From Aestuariivita sp. (GTDB taxonomy: Bacteria > Pseudomonadota > Alphaproteobacteria > Rhodobacterales > Rhodobacteraceae): a stretch of 57,939 nt of DNA. The position numbers were made by a program, and so were the translations under genes. This document shows, one piece after another, positions 1 to 11,344 of the stretch (positions are counted from its first letter, which is position 1; each line of letters opens with the position of its first letter). Location: contig JAPORY010000017.1 in assembly GCA_026709985.1 (NCBI GenBank), forward strand, positions 1 to 57,939. Direction: 5' to 3'. The notes below the pieces were generated by a model that saw only the letters and a program-made list of their open reading frames with translations, searched no databases and had not been told where the DNA came from.

Positions 1-257
1 ATTGGAGTCAAGGTGCGCAGTGCAATCGGTATGCTCGAACCGATCGTCATTTGTCGTCAATCTTTTTCATAAGAAGACCTACACGAACCGAAACGTCTTT
101 TCGCCTCTCGGACTCTTTACGATTTCTGAGTGGGATTGAAATTACAGAGGGTCTTGACCAATGGTGGGCTGTCGCCGCCGAGCGTTCAGTTGCGTGGAAC
201 GACGCGGAGAAATTCGCAGTAGCTTGGTAAGATGTCTCAAAGGCCCTAAGCTTTCAT
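1..257. other. Left edge, no gene recognised
   Basis: I see no convincing coding region or RNA gene in the first 257 bases. Any gene continuing in from the left would have to end before this point. Confidence 0.5.
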
Positions 258-851
258 TTATGCTCGACGGGTGAGTCGACAGCTTTCGAGTTGTTTTTGG
301 TACTTGTGAGACCGTTGCTCAACTTGCCTAGAGACTCCGATGAGCCAGTTCTTTTGCCGATAACTGCCTCGGGAGTAGCCGCGTCGTCCTTCGTGATAAG
401 CAAGATATTGGTTGCGGGCATCATTTAGAGGAATGCCTAATTGTCGGCGACTTCCGACCATATACCAACCGATGAAGTCTGCTGCGTCGTATATGTTAGT
501 GCGTCTTGCCCATCGGTTTCCTGTAGATCGTTGATAATCATCCCAAGTGCCGTCTAGGGCTTGCGAGTATCCGTAGGCCGTGGATCGTCGCTTAACCGGG
601 ATAAAACCCAAGGCATATCGGTAAGGTGGCCGGGCATTACTGATGAAGCTACTCTCGTGGTAGATCGTTGCCATCTGAACATGGATTGGTATTCCCCAAC
701 GCCGCTCGGCAGCGCGAAAAGCTTTTAGATACTCTGGTCGCTCTTGCAAAATGCCACAGGCGTTCTCCAATTCTCGTGGAGGCGAGCCATATCCGCTGCC
801 ACAAGATATGAGGAATAGGCAGATAAATATTGTTCCTAGTATTCTGCTCAT
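258..851 (-). CDS. Lipoprotein with lytic transglycosylase-like (SLT) domain
   Basis: A 197-residue protein with a short hydrophobic signal peptide ending in a lipobox (L-I-S-C, Cys17), so probably a lipid-anchored envelope protein. The body looks like a soluble lytic transglycosylase fold: the HESSF motif at residues 65-69 supplies a candidate catalytic Glu66, followed by an AYGYSQ block resembling the family's GLMQ motif and a YLAYHEG block resembling the LAYNAG motif. Such enzymes cleave the glycan strands of peptidoglycan. The domain is short for a full transglycosylase and no other domain is attached. It stands alone, with an AEC carrier upstream on the same strand after a 170-base gap. 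The fold assignment is by motif only, and substrate and activity are inferred. Confidence 0.7.
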   Translation of the reverse strand: MSRILGTIFICLFLISCGSGYGSPPRELENACGILQERPEYLKAFRAAERRWGIPIHVQMATIYHESSFISNARPPYRYALGFIPVKRRSTAYGYSQALDGTWDDYQRSTGNRWARRTNIYDAADFIGWYMVGSRRQLGIPLNDARNQYLAYHEGRRGYSRGSYRQKNWLIGVSRQVEQRSHKYQKQLESCRLTRRA

Positions 852-1024
852 AATACCCTGTTAGCTGAAATTAGATCATTGCTGTTGACTATAGCTGATG
901 GAGGTGAATGACAAGCGAACTGTCGCTCGTTACCCTATACTGGTGCCGTATCCTTATTTCAACATAATTGGGGTTATTTTTCCTCTGTTTTTTGTTACGT
1001 TTGGATTCCCGATAGTACGGTCAT

Positions 1025-1906
1025 TTATAGGGTTGCTGCGAGGAGAATCGGAAGAGAAATGACCGAAATCAGCGTCGAGATCACGACAAGGCTCGCGACG
1101 CTATTTGCGTCTCCGCCGTATTTTTCGCATAGAAGATAGGAGGTTACCGCTACGGGTGTGCAGGCTTGTAACACCAACACGGCAAAAGCGACGTTATCAA
1201 GAGCAAATTGTTGGCCGATATACCAAGCAAGTGGAAAGCATATTGCTAACTTTAGGGTTGATAACCCAACAGCTCGGCCGATAGCGAGCCGCTGCGGTTG
1301 TGCGACTGCGACGCCGAGCGTAATGAGCATGAGGGGGATCGCGGTCTGCCCGATCAATTCCAATGTATTGGTAAGGAAAGTTGGAGTCTGCCAACCTTGC
1401 GATAGGAAAAGTATTCCTAGCAGCGTTGCTGCGACCATCGGCTCTTTGAGCATATTGATCGGATTGCCGCCACCGGCCACCACCCATACGCCAAATGTAA
1501 AGGCCCATACCGCCATAACGGCAAAAATGACGACGGCGTATCCGAGCCCAGCATCGCCGAAAGCGAATAGCGCTAGGGGTAGTCCAAGATTGCCGGTGTT
1601 TCCGAAGGTAAGGGGTGCAAGATACGTTCGAGAGCTAAGTCGCAATAGACGAACCAGTAAAAAGGTGGCAATCGTGATCGCACCATAGACTGCGACGGCT
1701 GCGAGAGAAACCTCGGTCAAAGCGCTTGGCTCAATCTCTGTGCCCATCAGCGCCGTGAATATCAAACAGGGCACTCCGAGCATCATCGCGATTTGCGTGA
1801 CGAAGCGGATGGGGTATTCGAATCCGCTCTTGATCCAAAAGAAGCCAATGAGAGCCAGAGCAAATACCGGCGCAACGATTTCGCCTACCGTTAGGACAAC
1901 ACCCAA
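1025..1906 (-). CDS. AEC (auxin efflux carrier) family transporter
   Basis: An inner-membrane protein made almost entirely of hydrophobic helices, with the internal layout of AEC permeases (an N-terminal block of helices, a polar mid-loop around GGGNP, then a second block). Bacterial AEC proteins export small organic or amino acids, and the substrate cannot be read here. The open frame extends upstream to 2083, but that extension is polar and unlike the family. I place the start at a TTG (1906-1904), preceded 7 bases upstream by a GGGAG ribosome-binding site, giving 293 residues, the usual AEC length of about 300. No operon partners are evident. Confidence 0.8.
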   Translation of the reverse strand: MGVVLTVGEIVAPVFALALIGFFWIKSGFEYPIRFVTQIAMMLGVPCLIFTALMGTEIEPSALTEVSLAAVAVYGAITIATFLLVRLLRLSSRTYLAPLTFGNTGNLGLPLALFAFGDAGLGYAVVIFAVMAVWAFTFGVWVVAGGGNPINMLKEPMVAATLLGILFLSQGWQTPTFLTNTLELIGQTAIPLMLITLGVAVAQPQRLAIGRAVGLSTLKLAICFPLAWYIGQQFALDNVAFAVLVLQACTPVAVTSYLLCEKYGGDANSVASLVVISTLISVISLPILLAATL

Positions 1907-2083
1907 AAATACTCTCCCTCTTATAGGCCCCAACTTGTAGAAATTTTGGTTGTCAGGACTAGCATGAGATTCGGCCTGTAGCGAAGTAAGTGATTGGTGT
2001 CCGTGCGGAAATCCATTATTTCTTACTATGTGAAAAAAGAAACAAGAGTGGAGTCTTGCAACGAGCATTCCTACTAAAATCAT

Positions 2084-2595
2084 GAAAGCGGATGTCTATT
2101 CAGCATAGACGATGGCATCCACTCCATGCTGGAGAAATAGAGATAGATTGCGGTGAAGTCGACTCTTTCAAGAATTGCGTTTACCTGCGGGACACCGCGA
2201 AGCCAGAACTTATGTTCGCGGTCGGTCACCCTCGCAGGAAGTTATGTGGCAGCGCGCATAAGACAATAATGTTGACCAAGGTTTTTTCCTTCTATGAGAA
2301 GGCGTTGGTCTGGCGGGCGAAGCCCGCTGCATTGAGATGGGTATCTCCAATTTCAGGCTTTTGCAATTATTTGGTGTTGATCAAGGCGCCTCGCATCGGT
2401 CGCCCTTCAATTCTTCAGTCGACGTTTGACGGCTCCACAATTCTCAGTAAGCGAGGACTTGTTCTCACGGCCGTGAGACACGAGGTCGGCCGCCAGACAC
2501 AGCTTTTGCGGCTTCTGAATAGTGATTTGGGTTGCCTGTGGACATGAAAGCACACGGTCAACGAGAAGCAAACGCAGGGTCTCCCTTGAAGTCTG
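2084..2595. other. Gap with an unrecognised open frame
   Basis: The stretch between the AEC carrier and the methylase contains a plus-strand open frame at 2092-2547 (151 codons). Its product matches nothing I recognise, lacks a clear ribosome-binding site and has an irregular composition. It could be a decayed gene or chance. I do not call it a gene. Confidence 0.4.
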
Positions 2596-4387
<1,792 letters not shown>

Positions 4388-4391
<4 letters not shown>

Positions 4392-4666
4392 GCTCTCCAC
4401 CGAACATGAGCAGCTTCCAAATGTATCTCGTCGCAGCATACGTGCATTAGAATGATCAAGCAGACCGTGCCGCCTGCTCTAACCCAGTTACATTGGTCGG
4501 GGTGTCGCTTCTGGTGGCCTGCGATTGTATCCTCCGTTTCGGCTCTAGCCTTCATGAAAACGTGGCCGGCAAATCCAATTCTTGCCAGCCGCTCTTGGAC
4601 ATGGGTCCCGCGCACATCGTGCCATATCTCGCAAAAAATTGAGATAATTTTTGCCCAACACCGCAA
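4388..4666 (-). CDS. Possible small upstream frame coupled to the restriction gene (uncertain)
   Basis: An open frame of up to 92 codons whose TGA stop overlaps the GTG start of the restriction gene (GTGA, 4391-4388), an arrangement typical of translational coupling. The protein is Cys- and His-containing and I do not recognise it. It shows no helix-turn-helix, so it is not an obvious RM controller protein. It may be chance or a remnant. No good ribosome-binding site was found. Confidence 0.2.
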
Positions 4667-4790
4667 TTTTTGGAGAGGAAATTACCAAATGACATGGTAG
4701 CAATATTCAGAAAGTCTTGCAACAGCGACGGGAAGAGTTTATTAGGTTATGGTAATTGGTGCGCCAAATGCACGTATAGGAATTACCGAG

Positions 4791-5147
4791 ATGAGCCGCA
4801 AGAAAAAAAGCGAAACGCCGATGACGGCGGTAAGCGCAAAATATCATCTAGGGCAGATTGTCCGACATCGTAAACATCCTTTCCGAGGTGTCGTTTTTGA
4901 TGTCGACCCAGTATTCAGTCACTCCGAGGAGTGGTACCAATCCATTCCTGAATCGCGACGGCCAAGGAAAAATCAACCGTTCTATCATTTGTTAGCCGAG
5001 AATGATGATTCGTACTACGTCGCCTACGTATCAGAGCAAAGTCTGGTACTTGATAAGTCAGGCGTGCCGATGGATCATCCGGGAATTAAAGAAATGTTTG
5101 GACCTTTTGCGGATGGCGCCTATCCGCTTGACTGCCAGTTTAACTAA
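4791..5147 (+). CDS. hspQ: HspQ / YccV-like hemimethylated DNA-binding protein
   Basis: A 118-residue protein whose body (from YHLGQIVRHRKHPFRGVVFDVDP to the FGPFADGAYPL end) is the YccV-like domain of HspQ. The E. coli protein is a small heat-shock factor that binds hemimethylated DNA and modulates Lon proteolysis and DnaA levels. The open frame begins at 4749, but ATG 4791 with AGGA 9 bases upstream gives a product close to the family length of about 105. A lysine-rich N-terminal tail (SRKKK) precedes the domain. It is transcribed away from the RM genes. No clear sigma-32 promoter was seen. Confidence 0.85.
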   Translation: MSRKKKSETPMTAVSAKYHLGQIVRHRKHPFRGVVFDVDPVFSHSEEWYQSIPESRRPRKNQPFYHLLAENDDSYYVAYVSEQSLVLDKSGVPMDHPGIKEMFGPFADGAYPLDCQFN

Positions 5148-5250
5148 TCTGTAAGCTGACCTCGCCGAACTTTGATTGACGGCGAATAATCGGGCCAGAC
5201 TGAAATGAGGCCGACAGTCGCAGTGAACTGTCGATGTCATGGTCCGAAGA

Positions 5251-6828
5251 TTAATAACCAATCGCACCGCCGTCTTTTCGAGGGTCGCTCGCGCCCTCAA
5301 GGACGCCGTTCTCATGGATTCTGATCGCCTGTGCGCCGCCGATAGGTGTTATGGGTATTTCGATGTCGTGACCTAACTCAATCAGCCGTTGCTTTACGCG
5401 ATCTGAGTAACCGCGTTCCAATTTGAGTTTATCGCCCTCCGCGAACGCTCGCGGCGCATCAATCGCAGATTGCGGATCTAGTCCAAAGTCAACCATATTC
5501 GAGATCAACCGACAGTGCCCATTAGGTTGATAGGAACCACCCATAACCCCGAAGGGCATAACGACACGACCTTGATGTCGCAGCATTGCTGGGATGATGG
5601 TATGCAAAGGTCGCTTGTTGGGCTGTAGTTCGTTCGGATGTTGCGGCCTGAGCGAGAAACCAGCGCCGCGATTGTGCAGGAGAATCTTGAATTTGTCAGA
5701 GGCGATACCCGAACCAAACCCGTGAAAAATGGAATAAATTAGGGATACGGCCATACGGTCACGGTCCACGACAGTAATGTAGACGGTATCTTTATGCCTA
5801 TGTTCGCGTTGCAAATTTAAAAAATGACTCGCGCATTTCGGATTGATTTGACCGGCGAGTTTGGCGGCGAGGCTAGGGTCTAGCATTCGGTCTAAGTCGC
5901 GACAGTGATCGGCATCAGCTAGGTATTGATCACGCAAGGTGTAAGCATGTTTTGCTGCCTCCGCCTCAATATGGGTTCGCTCGGCACCCCAAGGTTCCAT
6001 ATCCGCGATTGGAAAGTGCTTCAGAATATTAAGCATGAGCAGCGCGATAAGACCTTGACCGTTGGGAGGGTGCTCAACAATTTCAAATTCACCGTAGGTA
6101 CCGCTGATTGGACGTGTCATTTCGCATTGTGTGGAAGCAAAATCTTGGTGCGTGTGATAACCGCCTAATCTTTGCAGCGTAGAGACCATATCGTCAGCGA
6201 CTTCGCCTTTATAGAAGGCGTCTCGCCCAGATTTAGCAATGCGACGCAATACCTCTGCTTGCGCCGGAATCCGAAAGATATCTCCCGTCTTTGGATTGTC
6301 GCCGTCGATGAGATAGGCAGAGCGTGCAGCATCGTTCAATATTGGCGCATTCTGCGCCCAATCAAATGCTATACGGGGCGCTACTGGCACGCCCTCATCA
6401 GCATAGTGAATGGCTGGTGCAAGTAGTTTGTCGATCCCTAGTTTCCCTTCGGTTTCGGCGAGATAGCAGAAGGCGTCAATCGCTCCCGGAATGGTTACTG
6501 AATGCGGGCTGTCAAGCGGGATAGAAGTTATAGTATCGGTGCGAATGTGTTCGGCGGATACCGCAGCGGGTGCGCGGCCCGAGCCATTTAGCGCACAAAC
6601 CTGGTGGCTGTCTGCTCGACACCAAAGTGCGAAGCAATCGCCCCCAATCCCGGTGCTAGCCGGTTCACAGATTCCGAGTAATACCGCGCCGGCAATGGCG
6701 GCATCCATCGCATTCCCGTTGTTTCGCAAAATTGAAATCGCGGCCTCCGCCGCGAGCGGATGAGAGGTCGCGCACAGACCATTAGTGGCGAGAACTGGAG
6801 ATCGTCCTGGAAGATGAAAGTCACGCAT
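5251..6828 (-). CDS. ggt: Gamma-glutamyltransferase family protein
   Basis: A 525-residue Ntn-hydrolase of the gamma-glutamyltranspeptidase family. The N-terminus (MRDFHLPGRSPVLATNG) is the usual start of the proteobacterial cytoplasmic-type homologues and has no signal peptide, so I choose ATG 6828 rather than the open-frame start at 6975. The nucleophile is Thr348, in the DTVYITVVD block where autoprocessing would create the small subunit. The GGSYQPNGH and DAPRAF blocks of the small subunit follow. Homologues hydrolyse gamma-glutamyl compounds or act as acylases, and the substrate is unknown. It stands alone, convergent with hspQ and divergent from the thiolase. Confidence 0.85.
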   Translation of the reverse strand: MRDFHLPGRSPVLATNGLCATSHPLAAEAAISILRNNGNAMDAAIAGAVLLGICEPASTGIGGDCFALWCRADSHQVCALNGSGRAPAAVSAEHIRTDTITSIPLDSPHSVTIPGAIDAFCYLAETEGKLGIDKLLAPAIHYADEGVPVAPRIAFDWAQNAPILNDAARSAYLIDGDNPKTGDIFRIPAQAEVLRRIAKSGRDAFYKGEVADDMVSTLQRLGGYHTHQDFASTQCEMTRPISGTYGEFEIVEHPPNGQGLIALLMLNILKHFPIADMEPWGAERTHIEAEAAKHAYTLRDQYLADADHCRDLDRMLDPSLAAKLAGQINPKCASHFLNLQREHRHKDTVYITVVDRDRMAVSLIYSIFHGFGSGIASDKFKILLHNRGAGFSLRPQHPNELQPNKRPLHTIIPAMLRHQGRVVMPFGVMGGSYQPNGHCRLISNMVDFGLDPQSAIDAPRAFAEGDKLKLERGYSDRVKQRLIELGHDIEIPITPIGGAQAIRIHENGVLEGASDPRKDGGAIGY

Positions 6829-7140
6829 ATTTGGTTTCTCGTTAAAGTATGGGGCGGGTTTATCGCTCAAGGGTGCTGTTGTCGGCAAGGTTGAGTGGAA
6901 TATTTGTCTGCGAAGAGTTGATCGAGTCTTGTGAGTAATTTTCGTGTCAAACAGCCAGTTGATTTTCTCCAGCAACGGTGATTGAATTTTGCCAATTTGT
7001 GATAAGGAAGACTTAAGGTATCAATACAATCAGAACGGTCACAACAATCTCGGGAAAGAATTCAAGTTACGACAGCGGCAGATTTTTTGAAAGAGGCGAT
7101 GTCGTCGAGATTGTGGGGAGAAAAAGTAGGGGAGTAACGG
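6829..7140. other. Divergent intergenic region ggt / thiolase
   Basis: About 310 bases between two divergent genes, expected to hold both promoters. The only clear signal is the strong ribosome-binding site GGGGAG (7128-7133) before the thiolase ATG. I could not assign -35/-10 boxes. Confidence 0.4.
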
Positions 7141-8313
7141 ATGTCCGAGGTAGTGATCGCTGGGGCGATGCGAACACCAATGGGTGCTTTTCAAGGCAAT
7201 CTACGGCATATGTCCGCTCCTGAACTGGGCGCGGTACCGATCAATTCAGCGATTCAATTGGCAGGCGGTCCGCCGATTGACGAAGTTATGATGGGATGCG
7301 TTTTGTCGGCGGGGCAGGGACAGGCACCAGCGCGGCAAGCAGTTCTGGGGGTGGGTTTAGGAAACGATATTCCGGCAACGACAATCAACAAGATGTGTGG
7401 TTCGGGAATGAAGGCTGTGATGATGGCAGCAGATCAGATCACGGCGGGCAACTCGAAGGTAATTGTAGCTGGCGGCATGGAGTCGATGAGTAATGCTCCC
7501 TATCTCTTGCCGAAACTTCTACAGGGTGCTCGTTTTGGGCATCAGTAGGTCTTGGATCATATGATGCTTGACGGGTTAGAGGATGCTTATGATTCGGGGC
7601 GTCTTATGGGTACTTTCGCTGAAGACTGCGCGGAGCAGTATCAATTTACGCGCGAGCAACAGGATAATTTTGCAACCGAGTCTCTTGCCCGCGCTATCGC
7701 CGCAACCGAGAACGGCGCTTTCGAAAGGGAAATAGAAGCGGTTTCCTTAACGAGTCGAGAACAAACACAAACAGTAACTGTCGACGAACAACTTACAGCG
7801 GCGAAGCTCGAAAAAATTCGGACCCTTAAACCTGCATTTCGCAAGGGTGGCACGGTGACGGCTGCCAACTCTTCCTCAATTTCTGATGGAGCGGCGGCGT
7901 TGCTCTTGGCGAGCTACAGTTTTGCTGTGGCGAACAAATTGCCGGTACGCGCACTAATTCGTGGCCATTGCAGCTACGCCCAATCACCCAATATGTTTAC
8001 AACGGCACCGATCGGTGCCGCCAAAAAACTTCTTGATCGGTTGGGCTGGGAGAAAGAATCCGTTGACCTTTGGGAAGTTAACGAGGCCTTTGCCGTTGTC
8101 GCGATGGCGTTTACTCGCGATATGGCCCTCAGGTCTGAACGGGTCAATGTCAATGGTGGCGCGTGTGCCCTTGGACATCCCATTGGAGCGTCTGGTGTCC
8201 GCATAATCATCACGCTGTTGAATGCCCTCGAAAAGCGTGAGGGCTCGCGTGGAATCGCTGCAGTTTGTATTGGTGGGGGTGAGGCTACAGTGATCGTAAT
8301 CGAACGCGTTTAA
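7141..8313 (+). pseudogene. Acetyl-CoA C-acetyltransferase (thiolase) with in-frame amber codon
   Basis: A full-length type II thiolase frame of 390 codons. The acylated cysteine (Cys86 in NKMCGSGM), the NEAFA motif and the C-terminal CALGHPIGASG block (Cys342, His346) are all present. These enzymes join or split acetoacetyl-CoA in fatty-acid, ketone-body or polyhydroxybutyrate metabolism. The frame is interrupted once, by TAG at 7546-7548 (codon 136). It lies in the segment where relatives read GHGQVxDHMxLDGLEDAY, so the change is most simply CAG (Gln) to TAG. Everything before and after is in one frame and well conserved, so the lesion is recent, or an amber suppressor or a base-call error is involved. 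The 5' fragment alone would lack half the active site. Confidence 0.85.
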
Positions 8314-8468
8314 CCTGTACGGCCAGAAAATGGAGCGACGAGTTTGTTGCTTAAGACAAGCATTATCCGCAGCAATTCACCCGCCGTGCACCGATAGAAA
8401 AACACGACAGTATTTTCGGCATGGGTTGTCATCGTTTATTTTGGAATCAACCCGCTACGCCATTGATA

Positions 8469-8738
8469 TTAGCGTCGCAGGCCAAGCTTTCCGATTAGGC
8501 CTCTATAACGTTCTTCGTCTCGACTCTTGAGGTAATCAAGCAATTTTCTTCGCTTGGCGACCATCCGCAGTAAGCCTCGGCGTCCATGATTATCTTTCTT
8601 ATGAGTTTGAAAATGCTCTGTCAGTGTAGAAATGCGAGAACTCAGCACCGCGACTTGAACTTCGGGCGAACCGGTATCATTAGTTGAGGTGGAATATTCT
8701 TTAATGAGTCGGTTTTTTTCAGTTGAACTAATCGACAT
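8469..8738 (-). CDS. rpsO: 30S ribosomal protein S15
   Basis: An 89-residue protein with the full S15 sequence, including the [13 protein letters not shown] and [24 protein letters not shown] blocks that bind 16S rRNA. The open frame extends to 8762, but ATG 8738 gives the standard 89-residue length. It closes the rbfA-truB-rpsO string on this strand. The usual next gene, pnp, is absent; the convergent thiolase lies there instead. Confidence 0.97.
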   Translation of the reverse strand: MSISSTEKNRLIKEYSTSTNDTGSPEVQVAVLSSRISTLTEHFQTHKKDNHGRRGLLRMVAKRRKLLDYLKSRDEERYRGLIGKLGLRR

Positions 8739-8991
8739 CGAAATCTCCATATCTATCATCAAACAATTAACTCAAGCCGAGATGTCGTTCAGCGAGAGCA
8801 CGACCAATCGGGTCAAATTATCGACCAACGCGCCGAATACACCATTCCTTGCGTACTGTTAACCACAAAAATTGCGCTTGCGGCGTTTTTTTCATCCCCG
8901 CCGAAAGTATTCGGAAACAAATATATCAATTATGGGCAATAGTCGAGGACATTGAGATCAATCCAGAGAGTTTGCCTGACTGAGAGTTCTC

Positions 8992-9519
8992 TTATTGTCG
9001 GTCGACAAGTTCCCAAGCAACAGGTTGCATTGTGTAAGCGACATAAAGTGGGTGACGAGGATGTTTGGCCTTCGTTAAACCTAAGTGATAGAGTGCATGA
9101 CCCTCCGACATTAGAAGTTCCAAAACTGTAGCGCCTCGCCGCCGAAATTCCCCATAGACACCCCATGCGACAATGATTTGATCGGCCCAATAGGCTTTTT
9201 CAAGGATCGCAAGGTCATTCTCTGGCCCGATTGGATCTTGGGCTTGCAAGAGTTCCCGTGGATCAGTTGCCCGCCAAGCGAATATATTCACCACGCAAAA
9301 TGCGCCAAAGCCATTTGCTCGGGCACGCCGCTCGCAGCGCTCGACAGTGGGATCATTTTTCATCTCGTCGGCAGTGGAAGGGTTTAGCATCACGAATAAC
9401 GCGTTTGGGAGGCTCGTGTCCCAAACTCGCTTAAGGCTATATCGATACCGCTCGCAGGGAGAGAACACTGCGATGGAGTGTGCGTTAACACTGCAATGTT
9501 GGCGAGTGATCACAGTCAA
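8992..9519 (-). CDS. DUF1643 domain protein
   Basis: A 175-residue protein of the DUF1643 family, recognised from the MLNPSTAD motif, the VVNIFAWRATDP block and the AWGVYGE block. No enzymatic role is established for this family. Its ATG overlaps the truB stop by four bases (ATGA, 9519-9516), so it is translationally coupled to truB and lies between truB and rpsO, which are usually adjacent in this conserved cluster. It looks intact. Confidence 0.85.
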   Translation of the reverse strand: MTVITRQHCSVNAHSIAVFSPCERYRYSLKRVWDTSLPNALFVMLNPSTADEMKNDPTVERCERRARANGFGAFCVVNIFAWRATDPRELLQAQDPIGPENDLAILEKAYWADQIIVAWGVYGEFRRRGATVLELLMSEGHALYHLGLTKAKHPRHPLYVAYTMQPVAWELVDRQ

Positions 9520-10424
9520 TACCGAAATACACGCGACGGTCGTAGTAACCCATCACTGTATTTTCCTACGGCAATAACTCGGCCGTTCAGCGATGCCCAG
9601 CACCGGTGCGCGACCTCGTTAGGTGGGGGTGCTATTTGGACAGGATTGCCGTTTTGCAGACGCTGTGCTTGTTCGTTTGAGCAATTGACTTCATGGAGAT
9701 CAATAAGAGCGCTTTCCACAGGAAGAATCCGATCATCAAGCTCGAAGGGGTCAGCCGATCGCGCAATCTGCTCGTACGGCAGAGCATCGACAATTGAAAA
9801 AGGCGCTGACGAAAGCCGCCTGAGGCTGCGGATATGGGCGAAACAACCGAGTCGTTTGCCGATGTCACGTGCCACCGATCTAACATAGGTGCCTTTGCCG
9901 CAGGTAATACGCAGCGACAGATGATCATTATCGGGCTGTTCGCAGAGTACTAATTTCTCAATCCGAACTCTTCGAGCAGATAACTGGGGCGAGTGTCCCG
10001 TGCGTGCCAGAGCATAGGCGCGCTGTCCCTTAACCTTGATTGCCGAATAATTTGGCGGGATTTGTCGGACGTCACCAACAAAGTCCTTGAGAACTCTCTG
10101 CAACTCGTTTTTCGATGGACGACGTCCACTCGTTGCGATGACTTTCCCTTCGGCATCGTCCGTGTCGGTTGCTTCCCCAAGACGCATGACAAACGCATAG
10201 ACCTTCAACGACTCGGTGACGAAAGGGATGGTTTTGGTTGCTTCACCGATCGCGACAGCCAAAACTCCAGTTGCGAGGGGATCAAGCGTACCGGCATGAC
10301 CAACCTTCTTGACTTGGTAGACAGACTTTACACGCCTGACGACCGCAGCTGACGTAATGCCCTGTGGCTTGTCAATGATTAGCCAGCCGGCGATATCTCT
10401 TTGCTTTATCGTTTGCTGCATCAC
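9516..10424 (-). CDS. truB: tRNA pseudouridine(55) synthase
   Basis: TruB makes pseudouridine 55 in the T-loop of tRNAs. The 302-residue product has the catalytic GHAGTLDPLATG block with Asp48, the NYSAIKVKGQRAYALAR block and the GTYVRSVARDIG block typical of the family. Relatives lie between rbfA and rpsO in many proteobacteria. Here a glycosidase gene precedes it and a DUF1643 gene follows. The start is ATG 10424 (a second Met follows directly). Confidence 0.95.
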   Translation of the reverse strand: MMQQTIKQRDIAGWLIIDKPQGITSAAVVRRVKSVYQVKKVGHAGTLDPLATGVLAVAIGEATKTIPFVTESLKVYAFVMRLGEATDTDDAEGKVIATSGRRPSKNELQRVLKDFVGDVRQIPPNYSAIKVKGQRAYALARTGHSPQLSARRVRIEKLVLCEQPDNDHLSLRITCGKGTYVRSVARDIGKRLGCFAHIRSLRRLSSAPFSIVDALPYEQIARSADPFELDDRILPVESALIDLHEVNCSNEQAQRLQNGNPVQIAPPPNEVAHRCWASLNGRVIAVGKYSDGLLRPSRVFRY

Positions 10425-10594
10425 TTAGGTAAATTGGTGGCCCCCGAGGTTATCGTCTGCGGCACGCCCACTTTCGCATTCTTGCCTGTTATTGAACGGA
10501 ATTGCTCGCACTGTTTCGGCTGCTTGGCTTTTCCTATCGACATTTTGACTGTGTGTGATGCCACGCCGTGTGAGGGGGCGTCCTAACCGAGCAA

Positions 10595-11344
10595 TTAATT
10601 TGACTTGCCGACGACTCCGATAATAGGCCCCATCGGGAGACCATAGTCGCGGCGTTCGAGACTCGGCGCAAATAGTCGGGAAATCTTGCCATCAAGATAT
10701 AGCGCTTGGGAGACCTTAAGCCGATCACGATACAAGGTAGCGAAGGATATGAAATTTACTGGTTGTGTTGACATCGCAAAATATACTTCACGACCGTCAG
10801 ATGATGTGCCGACACCGTTCCGAAGGAACACGCTATCACTCCCTTCAATGAACCGTGGGTGCAAATCTCCGTCGATTACGAGCATGGGGCCCGATTGGGT
10901 TGCGTAGTCGCAGACGATGTCTTTGTTCAAAAACGCACGGCTTTCGATAACGTCCGCTCGCTTCGTTTGCACGCAAAACACACCATTCGGCAACATACCG
11001 AAATTGCCGGGGCCAGCAGTTGTGATAATTTCCCGCAAGATATGACCGCGTTCGACATATAATCCGACGGGGCTTCGGTCTTGGTGGTACATGCCCGCGT
11101 TCATGGCAAAGTCGAGTTGCGTGTTACTCTCGGCTAATAATTCTTGAACGTTATTGAAGCTGCTCAGTGTTTCGCCGCTTTTCGGGTGCCGATGAAATAA
11201 TCGGATATCTTCTGCGGAGGCGTCTACCTTACAGACAGCAAATTCGGTATCTTGGTGGAGGATATACTTGCACTCTAGCGCACCAAGATTCTGCGGAAGT
11301 GTTGCGAAGAAGGCTATGAATGAGATACAGTTAATTCTGCACAT
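10595..11344 (-). CDS. Phosphodiester glycosidase-like protein (NAGPA / DUF2233 domain), secreted
   Basis: A protein of about 249 residues with an N-terminal hydrophobic segment that looks like a signal peptide, then the phosphodiester glycosidase (DUF2233) domain. It is recognised by FAMNAGMYHQDRSPVGLYVERG, the QSGPMLVIDG block and the RNGVGTSSDGREVYFAMS block. The mammalian family member removes GlcNAc from phosphodiesters, and bacterial members act on unknown envelope sugars. I choose ATG 11344, which overlaps the rbfA stop by 14 bases and fits the signal peptide. The longer open frame (to 11482) reads through rbfA. It is an unusual insertion between rbfA and truB. Confidence 0.8.
   Translation of the reverse strand: MCRINCISFIAFFATLPQNLGALECKYILHQDTEFAVCKVDASAEDIRLFHRHPKSGETLSSFNNVQELLAESNTQLDFAMNAGMYHQDRSPVGLYVERGHILREIITTAGPGNFGMLPNGVFCVQTKRADVIESRAFLNKDIVCDYATQSGPMLVIDGDLHPRFIEGSDSVFLRNGVGTSSDGREVYFAMSTQPVNFISFATLYRDRLKVSQALYLDGKISRLFAPSLERRDYGLPMGPIIGVVGKSN

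Noticed and set aside
1158-1940. Plus-strand open frames across the AEC carrier
   Set aside because: They are shadows of the membrane protein on the other strand, with compositions dictated by its codons and no initiation signals.
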